Positions 7,524 through 14,193 are shown, numbered from the stretch's first letter. The stretch: DNA of 14,392 bases from Rhodospirillaceae bacterium (GCA_002712335.1 PATI01000075.1:1-14392), one strand, 5' to 3'. Notes: a model not told the origin generated them from the letters alone. Program-made: numbers and translations.

Positions 7524-8663
7524 TTATTTGTTGCCCAATAGTAGGTATTTAAATGCAGTGGACAAACGTCCAAGACTGCCTTGCTGCTGAACCTCGGTAG
7601 CCACAGTAACTGGAATTTTGATAGTATTTAGATTATCTGCCTCCACCAAAATAAGTCCTACTTGATCTCCTTTCTTTATCGGTGCGGGTATAGGGCTGTC
7701 ATATTTTAGTTTCACCTTTAAACTACGTCGAGCCTTTCGAGTTAATGTCAGTATCAGAGGCTTTCCAAAAACTAAGGAGACCTTTCTTTGTTTACCAAGC
7801 CATACATCTGCTTTCTCAATTTCTTCGCCTTTTTTAAACAACGGATATATTACTGTATCCCTAAAGCCCCAATCTAAAAGCCTAGCAGCTTCTGATGATC
7901 TTGCTCTTGAACTTTTTAAACCGTTTATAACGAGTAAAAGTCTTCTTCCCTTTCTGACAGCAGACGCAGCTAACCCGTAACCTGAGATTTTCGTATAGCC
8001 AGTTTTTAAACCATCGGCCCCAAAATCGTTATATAATAGAGGATTTCTATTACCTTGTTTGATACCCCCATAAGTATACTCTTTTTCCGAAAATAGCTTA
8101 TACAATTCGGGAAACTCTTGAATCAATTTTGCAGATAATTTTGCGATGTCTCTTGCCGACATATAGTGGTGTTTATCTGGCCAACCTGTAGAATTCGTAA
8201 AGGAACTATTCTTAAGTCCTATTTCTCTTGCCTTTCGTGTCATGGCATCAGCGAAAGCTTCTTCAGTTCCCGATATTCCTTCCGCTATGACGATACAGGC
8301 ATCATTACCAGACTGTACAATTATTCCGTTTAAAAGGTCTTTAACAGATACACGTTTGTTGACCATAACAAACATTTTAGAGCCCCCTTTTCGCCAAGCT
8401 CTTCGACTTACCAAAAATTGGTCATCTAAATTTAAACTTCCCGACCTGAGACGGTCGAAAACCATATAAACTGTCATTAATTTACTCATCGATGCCGGGG
8501 GCATTGGAGTATCAGAATTTTTATCTATTAAAGTTGTATTAGTTGTTAAATCATAAAGAATGACGTTGGGTGCGGAAGTCTGAATGTCTTTTGCTGTAAT
8601 TTCAACGGGGCATATTGTTAGAAATATAATAACTGCAAATGTAATAAATTTTAAATTTAACAC
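7524..8663 (-). CDS. dacA: D-alanyl-D-alanine carboxypeptidase (peptidase S11, PBP5/6-like)
   Basis: This periplasmic, membrane-associated enzyme removes the terminal D-alanine from peptidoglycan pentapeptides and so limits cross-linking. In its 379 residues a signal peptide covers about 1-25. The three active-site motifs of the serine DD-peptidases are all present: SMSK (58-61, nucleophile Ser58), SGN (118-120) and KTG (220-222). A C-terminal PBP5-like beta domain follows from about residue 275. The start is GTG (8661-8663), supported by GAGAGGAAG a few bases upstream. It lies 54 bases after rlpA. The neighbours mltB and rlpA are also cell-wall enzymes, so the three may act together in septal or side-wall remodelling. 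Confidence 0.95.
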   Translation of the reverse strand: MLNLKFITFAVIIFLTICPVEITAKDIQTSAPNVILYDLTTNTTLIDKNSDTPMPPASMSKLMTVYMVFDRLRSGSLNLDDQFLVSRRAWRKGGSKMFVMVNKRVSVKDLLNGIIVQSGNDACIVIAEGISGTEEAFADAMTRKAREIGLKNSSFTNSTGWPDKHHYMSARDIAKLSAKLIQEFPELYKLFSEKEYTYGGIKQGNRNPLLYNDFGADGLKTGYTKISGYGLAASAVRKGRRLLLVINGLKSSRARSSEAARLLDWGFRDTVIYPLFKKGEEIEKADVWLGKQRKVSLVFGKPLILTLTRKARRSLKVKLKYDSPIPAPIKKGDQVGLILVEADNLNTIKIPVTVATEVQQQGSLGRLSTAFKYLLLGNK

Positions 8664-8717
8664 TTACTTCCTCTCGGTGTCATAGTTTAGTTCAATTATC
8701 TATTTATTTAATTATTT

Positions 8718-9638
8718 TTATTCCACGATAAGTTTTGCAGTGGGGTAGCCACTAGCAATGACTTGATTGAGTAACTCATCACCTTGTTTTACATTTGGAG
8801 CAGGTCCAACTTGTACCCTAAAATAACGGCGTTTTCCAATTATAGCCTCTACGACACGCGTTGGCCCTAGGGGATCTAGTAACTTTTGCATTTTTTCAGC
8901 AAGATCACGATAAACAAATGCACCAGCCTGTACAAAAATTCTTTTGGTTTTAGGTATTGGAACAAGTGTAACGACGTTTGTGTCATTTTTATGGTCGAGA
9001 AATTTCGTGGTTATTCTTGATTGGGGCCGAGGTTTTTTATGGATACGGGTTGTAACCTTCTGTTTGCTTCCCAATTTTACTACACTTACGTCCTCCCGCT
9101 TGGCCTTTGCAAAAAATGTTTTATCCTTTTGTGCGAGCATCGCTATTCTTCGACTTTCATCGGCAATAATTTCTACTTTTACAAGGGCAGTGCCTGCGCG
9201 TTTGAAGCCAAGTAACTGTGCAGCTCTTCTTGATAAATCAATTATTCTATTTTTTGCAAACGGGCCACGATCATTGACTCTTATGTTCATCGCCCGTCCG
9301 TTTTCTAAATTAGTTACTCTAACGATGCTTGGCATTGGAAGTGTCCGGTGTGCGGCGGAAACTGTGTTCATATCGAATATTTCGCCATTGGCAGTTTTCT
9401 TTCCGTGAAACTGGGGCCCGTACCACGATGCTACCCCTTTTTCTACATATCCGTAGTTCACTGCCGGATAATACCAGATTCCCTTTATCTGATATGGCTT
9501 GCCAATTTTGTATGTACCTTTACTGGTCTTTGTTACCGTATTCGTAATTTTTTTTACCGTATGCGTCGCTAATTTGATCTCAGCGCATGCACCCAACAAC
9601 ATTAGTGCGGGTATAAATAATATAAACTTGCGGAACAT
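8718..9638 (-). CDS. rlpA: Septal ring lytic transglycosylase RlpA family lipoprotein with SPOR domain
   Basis: RlpA is an outer-membrane lipoprotein that, in studied relatives, cleaves glycan strands lacking stem peptides at the division site. From the ATG at 9636-9638 the protein has 306 residues. The lipobox LLGAC puts the lipidated cysteine at residue 18. A double-psi beta-barrel (about 65-157) contains ASWYG, the active-site region HGKKTANGE and RVNDRGPF. A low-complexity basic linker follows, and a SPOR domain (233-306, starting IFVQAGAF) that binds denuded glycans. A longer frame begins at TTG 9657-9659 and overlaps mltB, but the ATG gives a normal-length lipoprotein signal and lies seven bases beyond the mltB stop, so I prefer it. 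Translation is probably coupled to mltB. Confidence 0.94.
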   Translation of the reverse strand: MFRKFILFIPALMLLGACAEIKLATHTVKKITNTVTKTSKGTYKIGKPYQIKGIWYYPAVNYGYVEKGVASWYGPQFHGKKTANGEIFDMNTVSAAHRTLPMPSIVRVTNLENGRAMNIRVNDRGPFAKNRIIDLSRRAAQLLGFKRAGTALVKVEIIADESRRIAMLAQKDKTFFAKAKREDVSVVKLGSKQKVTTRIHKKPRPQSRITTKFLDHKNDTNVVTLVPIPKTKRIFVQAGAFVYRDLAEKMQKLLDPLGPTRVVEAIIGKRRYFRVQVGPAPNVKQGDELLNQVIASGYPTAKLIVE

Positions 9639-9645
9639 AAATATT

Positions 9646-10686
9646 TTATCTCTTACCAATGTAATCAGAAAATATTCCTACGGTAATTCCATAGAGGTGT
9701 GCACAGTTATACGACAAAATCGCCGCGTAATTATTATAAGTTAAAAAAGATCTCCCTTTGACCCCATCTGGTTGTACAATGACGCCTGATATATCTACTT
9801 TGGGCAAGGGATCCCCATCTGCCCTCCTTATACCCTCTTGGTGCCAGTTTATTAATTTTTTAGGTACTGAAGCCTTAGCTCTGCATCCTTTTGTTAGCCT
9901 GCGAGTTGGTGGATAAAGACTTTTAGAATAGTTGATGGGAATTGTAATTTCTCTTCCCCATATCCTATTTCTTCTCCAGCGATGCTGGGCAAGGTAATTT
10001 GCTATAGAAGCGAGTACATCTGGGACACTATTCCAAATGTCTCTTCTTCCGTCGCCATCAAAATCTTGAGCATAAGCTAAATAGCTTGATGGCATGAATT
10101 GTGGTTGTCCCATGGCTCCTGCCCAAGAGCCAAATAAACTTGTTTGTTCTATGTATCCCCGATTTAACATTTCTAGGACAGAAAATAACTGAGCCCGAAA
10201 ATATTTTGATCGTCTTTTGTCATAGGCTAAAGTTACAATGGAAGGTATTAGTGGGATATTTGCTTTTACTAGTCCAAACCTTGTTTCTATTCCCCAAATA
10301 GCAAGAATGACCCGAGGTGCAACACCATACCTTTCATAAACCATTTTGAGGGTATTCTGATGATTTTTTGCCATCATTTTTCCTCTTTTTATATTTTTTT
10401 CTGTGATAACACGTCGAAGATATATATCCAGAGTAAGCTTGAACTCTGATTGGTTTCTGTCTCTTTTAAGAACTCGTTTTATCGGTTTAACGCCACTAAA
10501 TACCGATTCTATGATTTCCTGTTTTATACCGCGCTCTCGCGCCTCGGTTTTTACCCGTTCAAGCCAAGAAGTGTAATCGAGGTTTTGGCTCTGAGCGACG
10601 GGCGCAAAAAAACAGTATAAAATAACCCACAGAGAAAATTTAGCGGGAAATCGTGAGACATTTCTTAACCCGCAACTAAAAAACAT
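9646..10686 (-). CDS. mltB: Lytic murein transglycosylase, MltB/SltB3 family
   Basis: The enzyme cleaves the MurNAc-GlcNAc bond of peptidoglycan in the periplasm, producing 1,6-anhydromuropeptides. Starting from the ATG at 10684-10686 it has 346 residues. The signal peptide is long, with arginines in the n-region and WVILYCFFAPVAQS as core and cleavage region. There is no lipobox, so the mature protein may be soluble. The catalytic glutamate is Glu134 in IWGIETRFG. GAMGQPQFMPSSY and DFDGDGRRDIW are typical family motifs. The C-terminal 60 residues resemble the extension seen in many proteobacterial members. The frame stays open to a GTG at 10732-10734, but GGAAGGG about nine bases before the ATG decides for the shorter start. 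It is first of the six close-packed minus-strand genes; a weak promoter (CATAAT at 10769-10774) may drive it. Confidence 0.94.
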   Translation of the reverse strand: MFFSCGLRNVSRFPAKFSLWVILYCFFAPVAQSQNLDYTSWLERVKTEARERGIKQEIIESVFSGVKPIKRVLKRDRNQSEFKLTLDIYLRRVITEKNIKRGKMMAKNHQNTLKMVYERYGVAPRVILAIWGIETRFGLVKANIPLIPSIVTLAYDKRRSKYFRAQLFSVLEMLNRGYIEQTSLFGSWAGAMGQPQFMPSSYLAYAQDFDGDGRRDIWNSVPDVLASIANYLAQHRWRRNRIWGREITIPINYSKSLYPPTRRLTKGCRAKASVPKKLINWHQEGIRRADGDPLPKVDISGVIVQPDGVKGRSFLTYNNYAAILSYNCAHLYGITVGIFSDYIGKR

Positions 10687-10787
10687 TACATGCGCCCTTC
10701 CGCATACTACGGTGTCTTTTTGTGCCATAGGCACCCGAATCGAGCAATTAACTCATACATATTGAGGAATTATGCTTGTTGTCTATT

Positions 10788-11672
10788 TTAAACTCCAATC
10801 ATTTTGCACATTTTTTTAAATAATGGATGACCTTCTTCTCCAAAACACATGCTTCCGGTAAAATGATGACGATCCTTTAGCTCAATGAACTCTCCTTTAT
10901 GCCCCGCTTTTTTCCAGGCATTTAAAAATTTTTTTGGCTGACGATGAAATTCAGCTGTGTCATGTTCTGCGCAACCGATGATTAGGGGAGAGGTGGATGT
11001 CTTAGGTATATGTCTTATAGCGCTATTTTCCTGCCAATCTTCAACACTAAGATTTAAATAGGAATTTCGATAACTTAAAAAGATAGCTTCTAAGTCATAC
11101 ATTCCACTAATCGCTGTCGCACCTTTAACAAGATCAATCGGCAAGTCATATTGGTTTTGCCAATCGGTAATGAGAACCATTCCACACATGTGTCCACCCG
11201 AAGAATGACCTGCTATGAAAATCTTATTCCTGTCCCAACCATAGGTGTCAGCATTAGAATATACCCAAGCAACGGCATCTCTGTTTTGTCTAACCTGATT
11301 ACTTAAAGTTCCATTTGGAACCTTGGTGAATTCAGTCGTAACCCATGATACCCCTTTGCGAGTGAAGGCTTCGGCTGGAAAGCTATATCCATTTTTACTT
11401 CCTCGGGTCCAGGCCCCTCCGTGGAAAAATACAATTACCGGTCCTAGTTCTTTTCCCGCTGTAGGAAAAATATCAACCACCTCGTCTTCATGACCTCCAT
11501 ATGGAACATTAATGATTCCATCTATCTTTTTACGAACTCTCTTACTCGCATTTCCTCGTTCCTCTTGAAATATCCCGGTATCTGGAAACCTTTTACTGTG
11601 ATCATATTGCCAGTCGAGTTCTTCTTGCGTGTAATTTAAAAAGATTTTTTCATCTCTTTGCTTATCTGCCAC
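10788..11672 (-). CDS. Alpha/beta hydrolase, kynurenine formamidase-like
   Basis: This is a cytoplasmic serine hydrolase of 294 residues. The HGGAW oxyanion-hole motif is at 84-88, the nucleophile Ser157 lies in GHSSGG (155-160), the acid is probably Asp238 in CAEHD, and the histidine is 269 or 270 in DRHHF. This layout and the N-terminal YTQEELDWQYD resemble arylformamidase (kynurenine formamidase, AFMID) and related carboxylesterases of the BD-FAE type. Kynurenine formamidase would release formate from N-formylkynurenine, but no other tryptophan-degradation gene is visible, so the substrate is open. The start is GTG (11670-11672), set by AGGAG eight bases upstream. It is transcribed away from the pterin dehydratase gene; a promoter and an inverted repeat lie between them. 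Fold is certain, substrate is a guess. Confidence 0.85.
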   Translation of the reverse strand: MADKQRDEKIFLNYTQEELDWQYDHSKRFPDTGIFQEERGNASKRVRKKIDGIINVPYGGHEDEVVDIFPTAGKELGPVIVFFHGGAWTRGSKNGYSFPAEAFTRKGVSWVTTEFTKVPNGTLSNQVRQNRDAVAWVYSNADTYGWDRNKIFIAGHSSGGHMCGMVLITDWQNQYDLPIDLVKGATAISGMYDLEAIFLSYRNSYLNLSVEDWQENSAIRHIPKTSTSPLIIGCAEHDTAEFHRQPKKFLNAWKKAGHKGEFIELKDRHHFTGSMCFGEEGHPLFKKMCKMIGV

Positions 11673-11697
11673 CCTTTTTTCTCCTAAGCATTGCTTG

Positions 11698-11703
11698 ATT
11701 ATA
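11698..11703 (-). promoter_or_regulatory. Candidate -10 box of the alpha/beta hydrolase gene
   Basis: The minus strand reads TATAAT, a perfect -10 hexamer 25 bases upstream of the GTG start. Transcription from about 11691 would leave a short leader holding the AGGAG ribosome site. The -35 region (CTTTTT at 17-base spacing) is poor, which would fit a promoter that needs an activator. Confidence 0.45.
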
Positions 11704-11706
11704 TGA

Positions 11707-11723
11707 TTTTGACGCGATCAAAA
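11707..11723. promoter_or_regulatory. Possible operator in the divergent promoter region
   Basis: TTTTGACGCGATCAAAA is an inverted repeat with 6-bp arms and a five-base centre. It falls in the spacer just upstream of the TATAAT at 11698-11703 and between two divergent genes, a usual place for a regulator site. No regulator gene lies nearby. This is suggestive only. Confidence 0.3.
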
Positions 11724-11807
11724 AAGATTGGCAAGGAATGTAGTTAGGCTGGTTTTTAAATACACTGCTGGGTTATTCTATTTTCAATTATTTTAAAGGA
11801 GTGAGAT

Positions 11808-12143
11808 ATGAACTTTTCCGGTAAAAAGTGTGTTCCATGCGAAGGTGGATTGTTACCGTTGACGAAAAATGAAGCTGAATCGTTCATGGAAAATATTCCA
11901 GGCTGGGATTTATCGAGCGATGGCGATAAGATTAGTCGACGTTTTGAATTTAATAATTTTGTTGCTTCCCTTGATTTTGTGAATAGTCTTGGCTCCCTTG
12001 CTGAAGAAGAAGGTCATCATCCAGATATTTCTTTTGGCTGGGGTTACGCTCGGGTTGAATTTATTACTCATGCTATTAATGGCTTGCATGAAAATGATTT
12101 CATTATGGCTTCCAAAACAAACATGTTGCTCAAAGAGGGTTGA
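11808..12143 (+). CDS. 4a-hydroxytetrahydrobiopterin (pterin-4a-carbinolamine) dehydratase
   Basis: The enzyme dehydrates 4a-hydroxytetrahydropterin, the by-product of aromatic amino acid hydroxylases, to the quinonoid dihydropterin. In bacteria without such hydroxylases it is thought to serve other pterins, including in molybdopterin and folate metabolism. The 111 residues are the normal length. The N-terminal KKCVPCEGG, the active-site motif EEEGHHPDI (67-74; His70 and His71) and the second histidine His88 in FITHAINGL are all present. The start ATG has AAGGAG six bases upstream, the best ribosome site in the window. It is followed after 80 bases by a 10-formyltetrahydrofolate hydrolase-like gene in the same direction, so both may be co-transcribed. 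No phenylalanine hydroxylase gene is visible here. Confidence 0.95.
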   Translation: MNFSGKKCVPCEGGLLPLTKNEAESFMENIPGWDLSSDGDKISRRFEFNNFVASLDFVNSLGSLAEEEGHHPDISFGWGYARVEFITHAINGLHENDFIMASKTNMLLKEG

Positions 12144-12162
12144 TCATAAATTGAATTTATGA
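12144..12162. repeat. Inverted repeat directly after the pterin dehydratase stop codon
   Basis: TCATAAAT and ATTTATGA (8-bp arms, TGA loop) begin at the base after the stop codon. The stem is AT-rich and is followed by CCAAAAAC, not a run of T, so it is unlikely to stop plus-strand transcription. It might protect the 3' end of a processed message or be chance. Confidence 0.3.
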
Positions 12163-12223
12163 CCAAAAACTTATTTCTGATAGGATCTAAATACAAAAGC
12201 AGCCAGAAAAAGGGTAGGATAAA

Positions 12224-13135
12224 ATGAGAATTGTTGTAAATGGGATGCAAGCCTTTGGTAAGGCGGTAGTTGATAAGCTGGTAGAGCGTGGAGAAAGTGT
12301 TGTCGGCATTTATGGCAGCGACGAAAAACCGGGTGGAAGAAAAGATCCTATAAACGAAGCAGCAGAAACACATGGTATTCCTTTATATCAGTTGCCAAGC
12401 TTTAAAACCGATGAGGCTCTGGAACATATTAAGGGATTGGATGCTGACCTTTGCGTAATGGCTTATGTAATAAAATTTGTTCCATCCAGTTTTTTGAACG
12501 TGCCCAAATACGGAAGTATCCAATACCACCCTTCGCTTTTACCAAAACACCGCGGACCTAGTTCCATTAACTGGCCTATAATTCAAGGAAGCAAAAGAAC
12601 AGGTCTCTCCATATTTTGGCCAGATGATGGTTTGGATACGGGACCGGTTTTGTTGCAGAAGGAAGTTGAAATTGGACCGGACGATACTTTGGGTTCAATT
12701 TATTTTGATAAATTATTTCCTATGGGTGTCGATGCTATGATGGAAGCAATTGACCTGGTAAAAAAGGGCACAGCACCAAAAGTTATTCAAGATGAAAGTC
12801 AATTTTCTTATGAGAGTTGGTGCAAAAAAGAGGATGTAGAAATTAATTGGAATGATAATGTTCAAGCAATTTACGATTTAATTAGGGGTTCTAATCCTCA
12901 ACCGGGAGCTTGGTCTACTATTGGCGGCGAAGTTATTCAGATATTCGATTGTTCATTGTCTGAAGAAAAAGTGGGACCCACTGGCACGATCACCGCTATC
13001 GATAAAGATAATTTTACAGTAGGGGCTGAAGGCGGCGCCATTATTGTTAAAAGGGTTAGAAGCGGAAAAGAAAAAATGTCTGCAGCTGAATATGCCACAA
13101 ATTCAAACTTAAAGGTTGGTCTGAAGTTTGGTTGA
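12224..13135 (+). CDS. Formyltransferase-fold protein, 10-formyltetrahydrofolate hydrolase-like (FDH N-terminal type)
   Basis: This 303-residue cytoplasmic protein has the formyltransferase fold followed by a C-terminal FMT-like domain (from about 204, with INW, AIYDLIRG and PGAWS). Its central sequence, GSIQYHPSLLPKHRG then SINW and FWPDDGLDTG, is much closer to the hydrolase domain of formyltetrahydrofolate dehydrogenase (ALDH1L) than to methionyl-tRNA formyltransferase: the YHPSLLP motif replaces the NxHxSLLP of Fmt. The catalytic pair is His102 and Asp138, 36 residues apart, as are His106 and Asp142 in rat FDH. No carrier or aldehyde dehydrogenase domain is attached, so it would make formate plus tetrahydrofolate or transfer formyl to an unknown acceptor. 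AGGAT lies five bases before the ATG. A sugar-nucleotide N-formyltransferase role is less likely, since no such pathway is nearby. Confidence 0.85.
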   Translation: MRIVVNGMQAFGKAVVDKLVERGESVVGIYGSDEKPGGRKDPINEAAETHGIPLYQLPSFKTDEALEHIKGLDADLCVMAYVIKFVPSSFLNVPKYGSIQYHPSLLPKHRGPSSINWPIIQGSKRTGLSIFWPDDGLDTGPVLLQKEVEIGPDDTLGSIYFDKLFPMGVDAMMEAIDLVKKGTAPKVIQDESQFSYESWCKKEDVEINWNDNVQAIYDLIRGSNPQPGAWSTIGGEVIQIFDCSLSEEKVGPTGTITAIDKDNFTVGAEGGAIIVKRVRSGKEKMSAAEYATNSNLKVGLKFG

Positions 13136-13176
13136 ATAGGTTGCATTTAACGAATTAATTGAAAATGGACTGAAAT

Positions 13177-13195
13177 ACTTAATAGTTATTTAAGT
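13177..13195. terminator. Weak inverted repeat at the convergent 3' ends
   Basis: ACTTAA (13177-13182) and TTAAGT (13190-13195) flank an eight-base loop, followed by TTT on the plus strand. It lies between two converging genes and overlaps the end of the DUF4177-like gene. The stem is short and AT-rich, so it is at best a weak terminator. Confidence 0.2.
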
Positions 13196-13527
13196 TTTAG
13201 AGAATTTTTAAAGAGTTCCAATGCCTCATCTTCATCGGTTTTCGGTGGTAGTGTTTTTCGAAAATTTTCAAAATCAACTGACCATTGGTTGAGCTCATTA
13301 ACCAAAACATCAAGTCCAGTTTTTTGATTATTGGGGGCATTATATTCTTGATTGGGTTCTTCAGAAATTGGTCTCTTAAAATATCCAATGTGTTCGTCAT
13401 TTTCCTTAATAACACTAACAAGTTCCCAACCATTCATCCCCATTTCTATAATGGCTTCAGCGCTCCCTTCGCTCATTTGTATATCTGTCGGCTCCATTGG
13501 CCATGCCATTACTTCCCATTTTTGCAT
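13186..13527 (-). CDS. Small DUF4177-like protein of unknown function
   Basis: This is a 113-residue protein without signal peptide or membrane segment. Residues 1-53 resemble DUF4177: a short strand MQKWEVMAWP, then a helix, the hallmark GWELVSV at 33-39, and a closing strand GYFKRP at 48-53. The C-terminal half (about 70-113) is charged and probably helical (VLVNELNQWSVDFENF), a region not found in minimal family members. DUF4177 proteins have no assigned function. The start ATG at 13525-13527 has only a weak AGAAAG upstream. The gene converges with the formyltransferase-like gene, 50 bases away. The frame and motif make it a credible gene; the function is unknown. Confidence 0.75.
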   Translation of the reverse strand: MQKWEVMAWPMEPTDIQMSEGSAEAIIEMGMNGWELVSVIKENDEHIGYFKRPISEEPNQEYNAPNNQKTGLDVLVNELNQWSVDFENFRKTLPPKTDEDEALELFKNSLKLK

Positions 13528-13614
13528 TTGCGACTTTCTTTAAAATATTCGATTAACAATGTTTTATCTAATTAAATAACTTGATCCATTAATCTTGAAC
13601 TTACGTAACAATTT

Positions 13615-13710
13615 TGAGTCATGCGATACTGGCCGTACTAATGTTCTGTAGACTGCCCTCTTTGAACTTAGTAAAACTCCCCCCGAGTTTAGCCAGTATG
13701 GCATGGCTTA
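13615..13710 (+). other. Three-way-junction inverted-repeat element; candidate structured RNA
   Basis: The closing stem pairs 13615-13633 with 13692-13710: 16 Watson-Crick pairs, two G-U pairs (16/109 and 19/106 in the last digits) and one G-G mismatch at 13625/13700. Inside it are two arms. Arm A pairs 13636-13641 with 13668-13673 and, after a one-base bulge, 13643-13646 with 13664-13667. Arm B is a perfect 6-bp hairpin, AAACTC (13674-13679) and GAGTTT (13685-13690), with a CCCCC loop. About three quarters of the bases are paired. The G-U pairs would be A-C mismatches on the other strand, which favours a plus-strand RNA. The element is richer in G+C than its surroundings and lies 108 bases upstream of the secreted-protein gene. 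No known RNA family is recognised; a mobile-element remnant is the main alternative. Confidence 0.55.
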
Positions 13711-13747
13711 TTATTATCACTAGACTTTGTGTTTTAATATTTCTTTG

Positions 13748-13753
13748 TATAAA
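13748..13753 (+). promoter_or_regulatory. Possible -10 box for the small secreted protein gene
   Basis: TATAAA, five of six matches, 65 bases before the ATG. The best partner upstream is TTGTGT at only 15 bases spacing, so the match is weak. If real, the transcript would start downstream of the three-way-junction element and exclude it. Confidence 0.2.
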
Positions 13754-13818
13754 GTTACATTAAAAGCTCAATTTATTTGAACTTAAAATATCAAAATCCT
13801 GTTTTTTAGTAATTAAAA

Positions 13819-14193
13819 ATGAAAATATTATTTATCATACTCTCGTTTTTGTTATTCATTTCGGCTGTTCAAGCAGGATCGGTTGATGGAAGAGCTATAC
13901 TTTGTAAGAGCAGTAAGCAAATAGATCAGGATAACCCTTGGAGGGGTTACTATTTCGAAAAAGGACAGGTGTTTTCTCTACATATTCATGGGTATGACAC
14001 GATAAAAATTAAGCTCGGTAATTACTCTTATAGCGGTGGTACAAAATACATCGTTTGGGGACGCTACCGCCAAACTTTAGATCGGAAAACACTTAAACTA
14101 AATGATGCTACTTGCAGTCTTTCCTCTAAAGTTAGAATAAAAAATTTTCTTAAGCAAATTATCACTAGGGCAAAGATTGAGAATAAACTTTAA
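13819..14193 (+). CDS. Small secreted protein of unknown function
   Basis: This 124-residue protein has a clear signal peptide: one lysine, the core ILFIILSFLLFISAV, and AQA-type cleavage after residue 19. The mature part has two cysteines (Cys29 and Cys99) that could form one disulfide, aromatic and glycine-rich stretches (GYYFEKG, YSYSGG, IVWGRY) suggesting a beta-rich fold, the phrase LDRKTLKL at 87-94, and a basic helical tail ending in NKL. I have a vague memory of similar small exported proteins with LDRKTL in marine proteobacteria but cannot name a family. The ATG lacks a clear Shine-Dalgarno sequence. It stands alone between a structured intergenic element and a tRNA gene, a place where accessory genes often lodge. 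Coding is supported by signal peptide and uninterrupted frame. Confidence 0.7.
   Translation: MKILFIILSFLLFISAVQAGSVDGRAILCKSSKQIDQDNPWRGYYFEKGQVFSLHIHGYDTIKIKLGNYSYSGGTKYIVWGRYRQTLDRKTLKLNDATCSLSSKVRIKNFLKQIITRAKIENKL

Noticed and set aside
8944..9408. Long plus-strand open frame of 154 codons
   Set aside because: It lies fully antisense to rlpA, whose lipobox, barrel and SPOR domain are clear; it has no ribosome site or recognisable motif.
9639..9659. TTG start for rlpA seven codons upstream of the ATG
   Set aside because: It would overlap mltB and place extra charged residues before the lipoprotein signal; the ATG gives a standard 17-residue signal before the lipid cysteine.
10687..10734. 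GTG start for mltB sixteen codons upstream
   Set aside because: GGAAGGG is well placed for the internal ATG at 10686, and the extra residues resemble no signal sequence.
12068..12373. Minus-strand open frame of 101 codons
   Set aside because: Antisense to the end of the pterin dehydratase and the start of the formyltransferase-like gene, both well supported.
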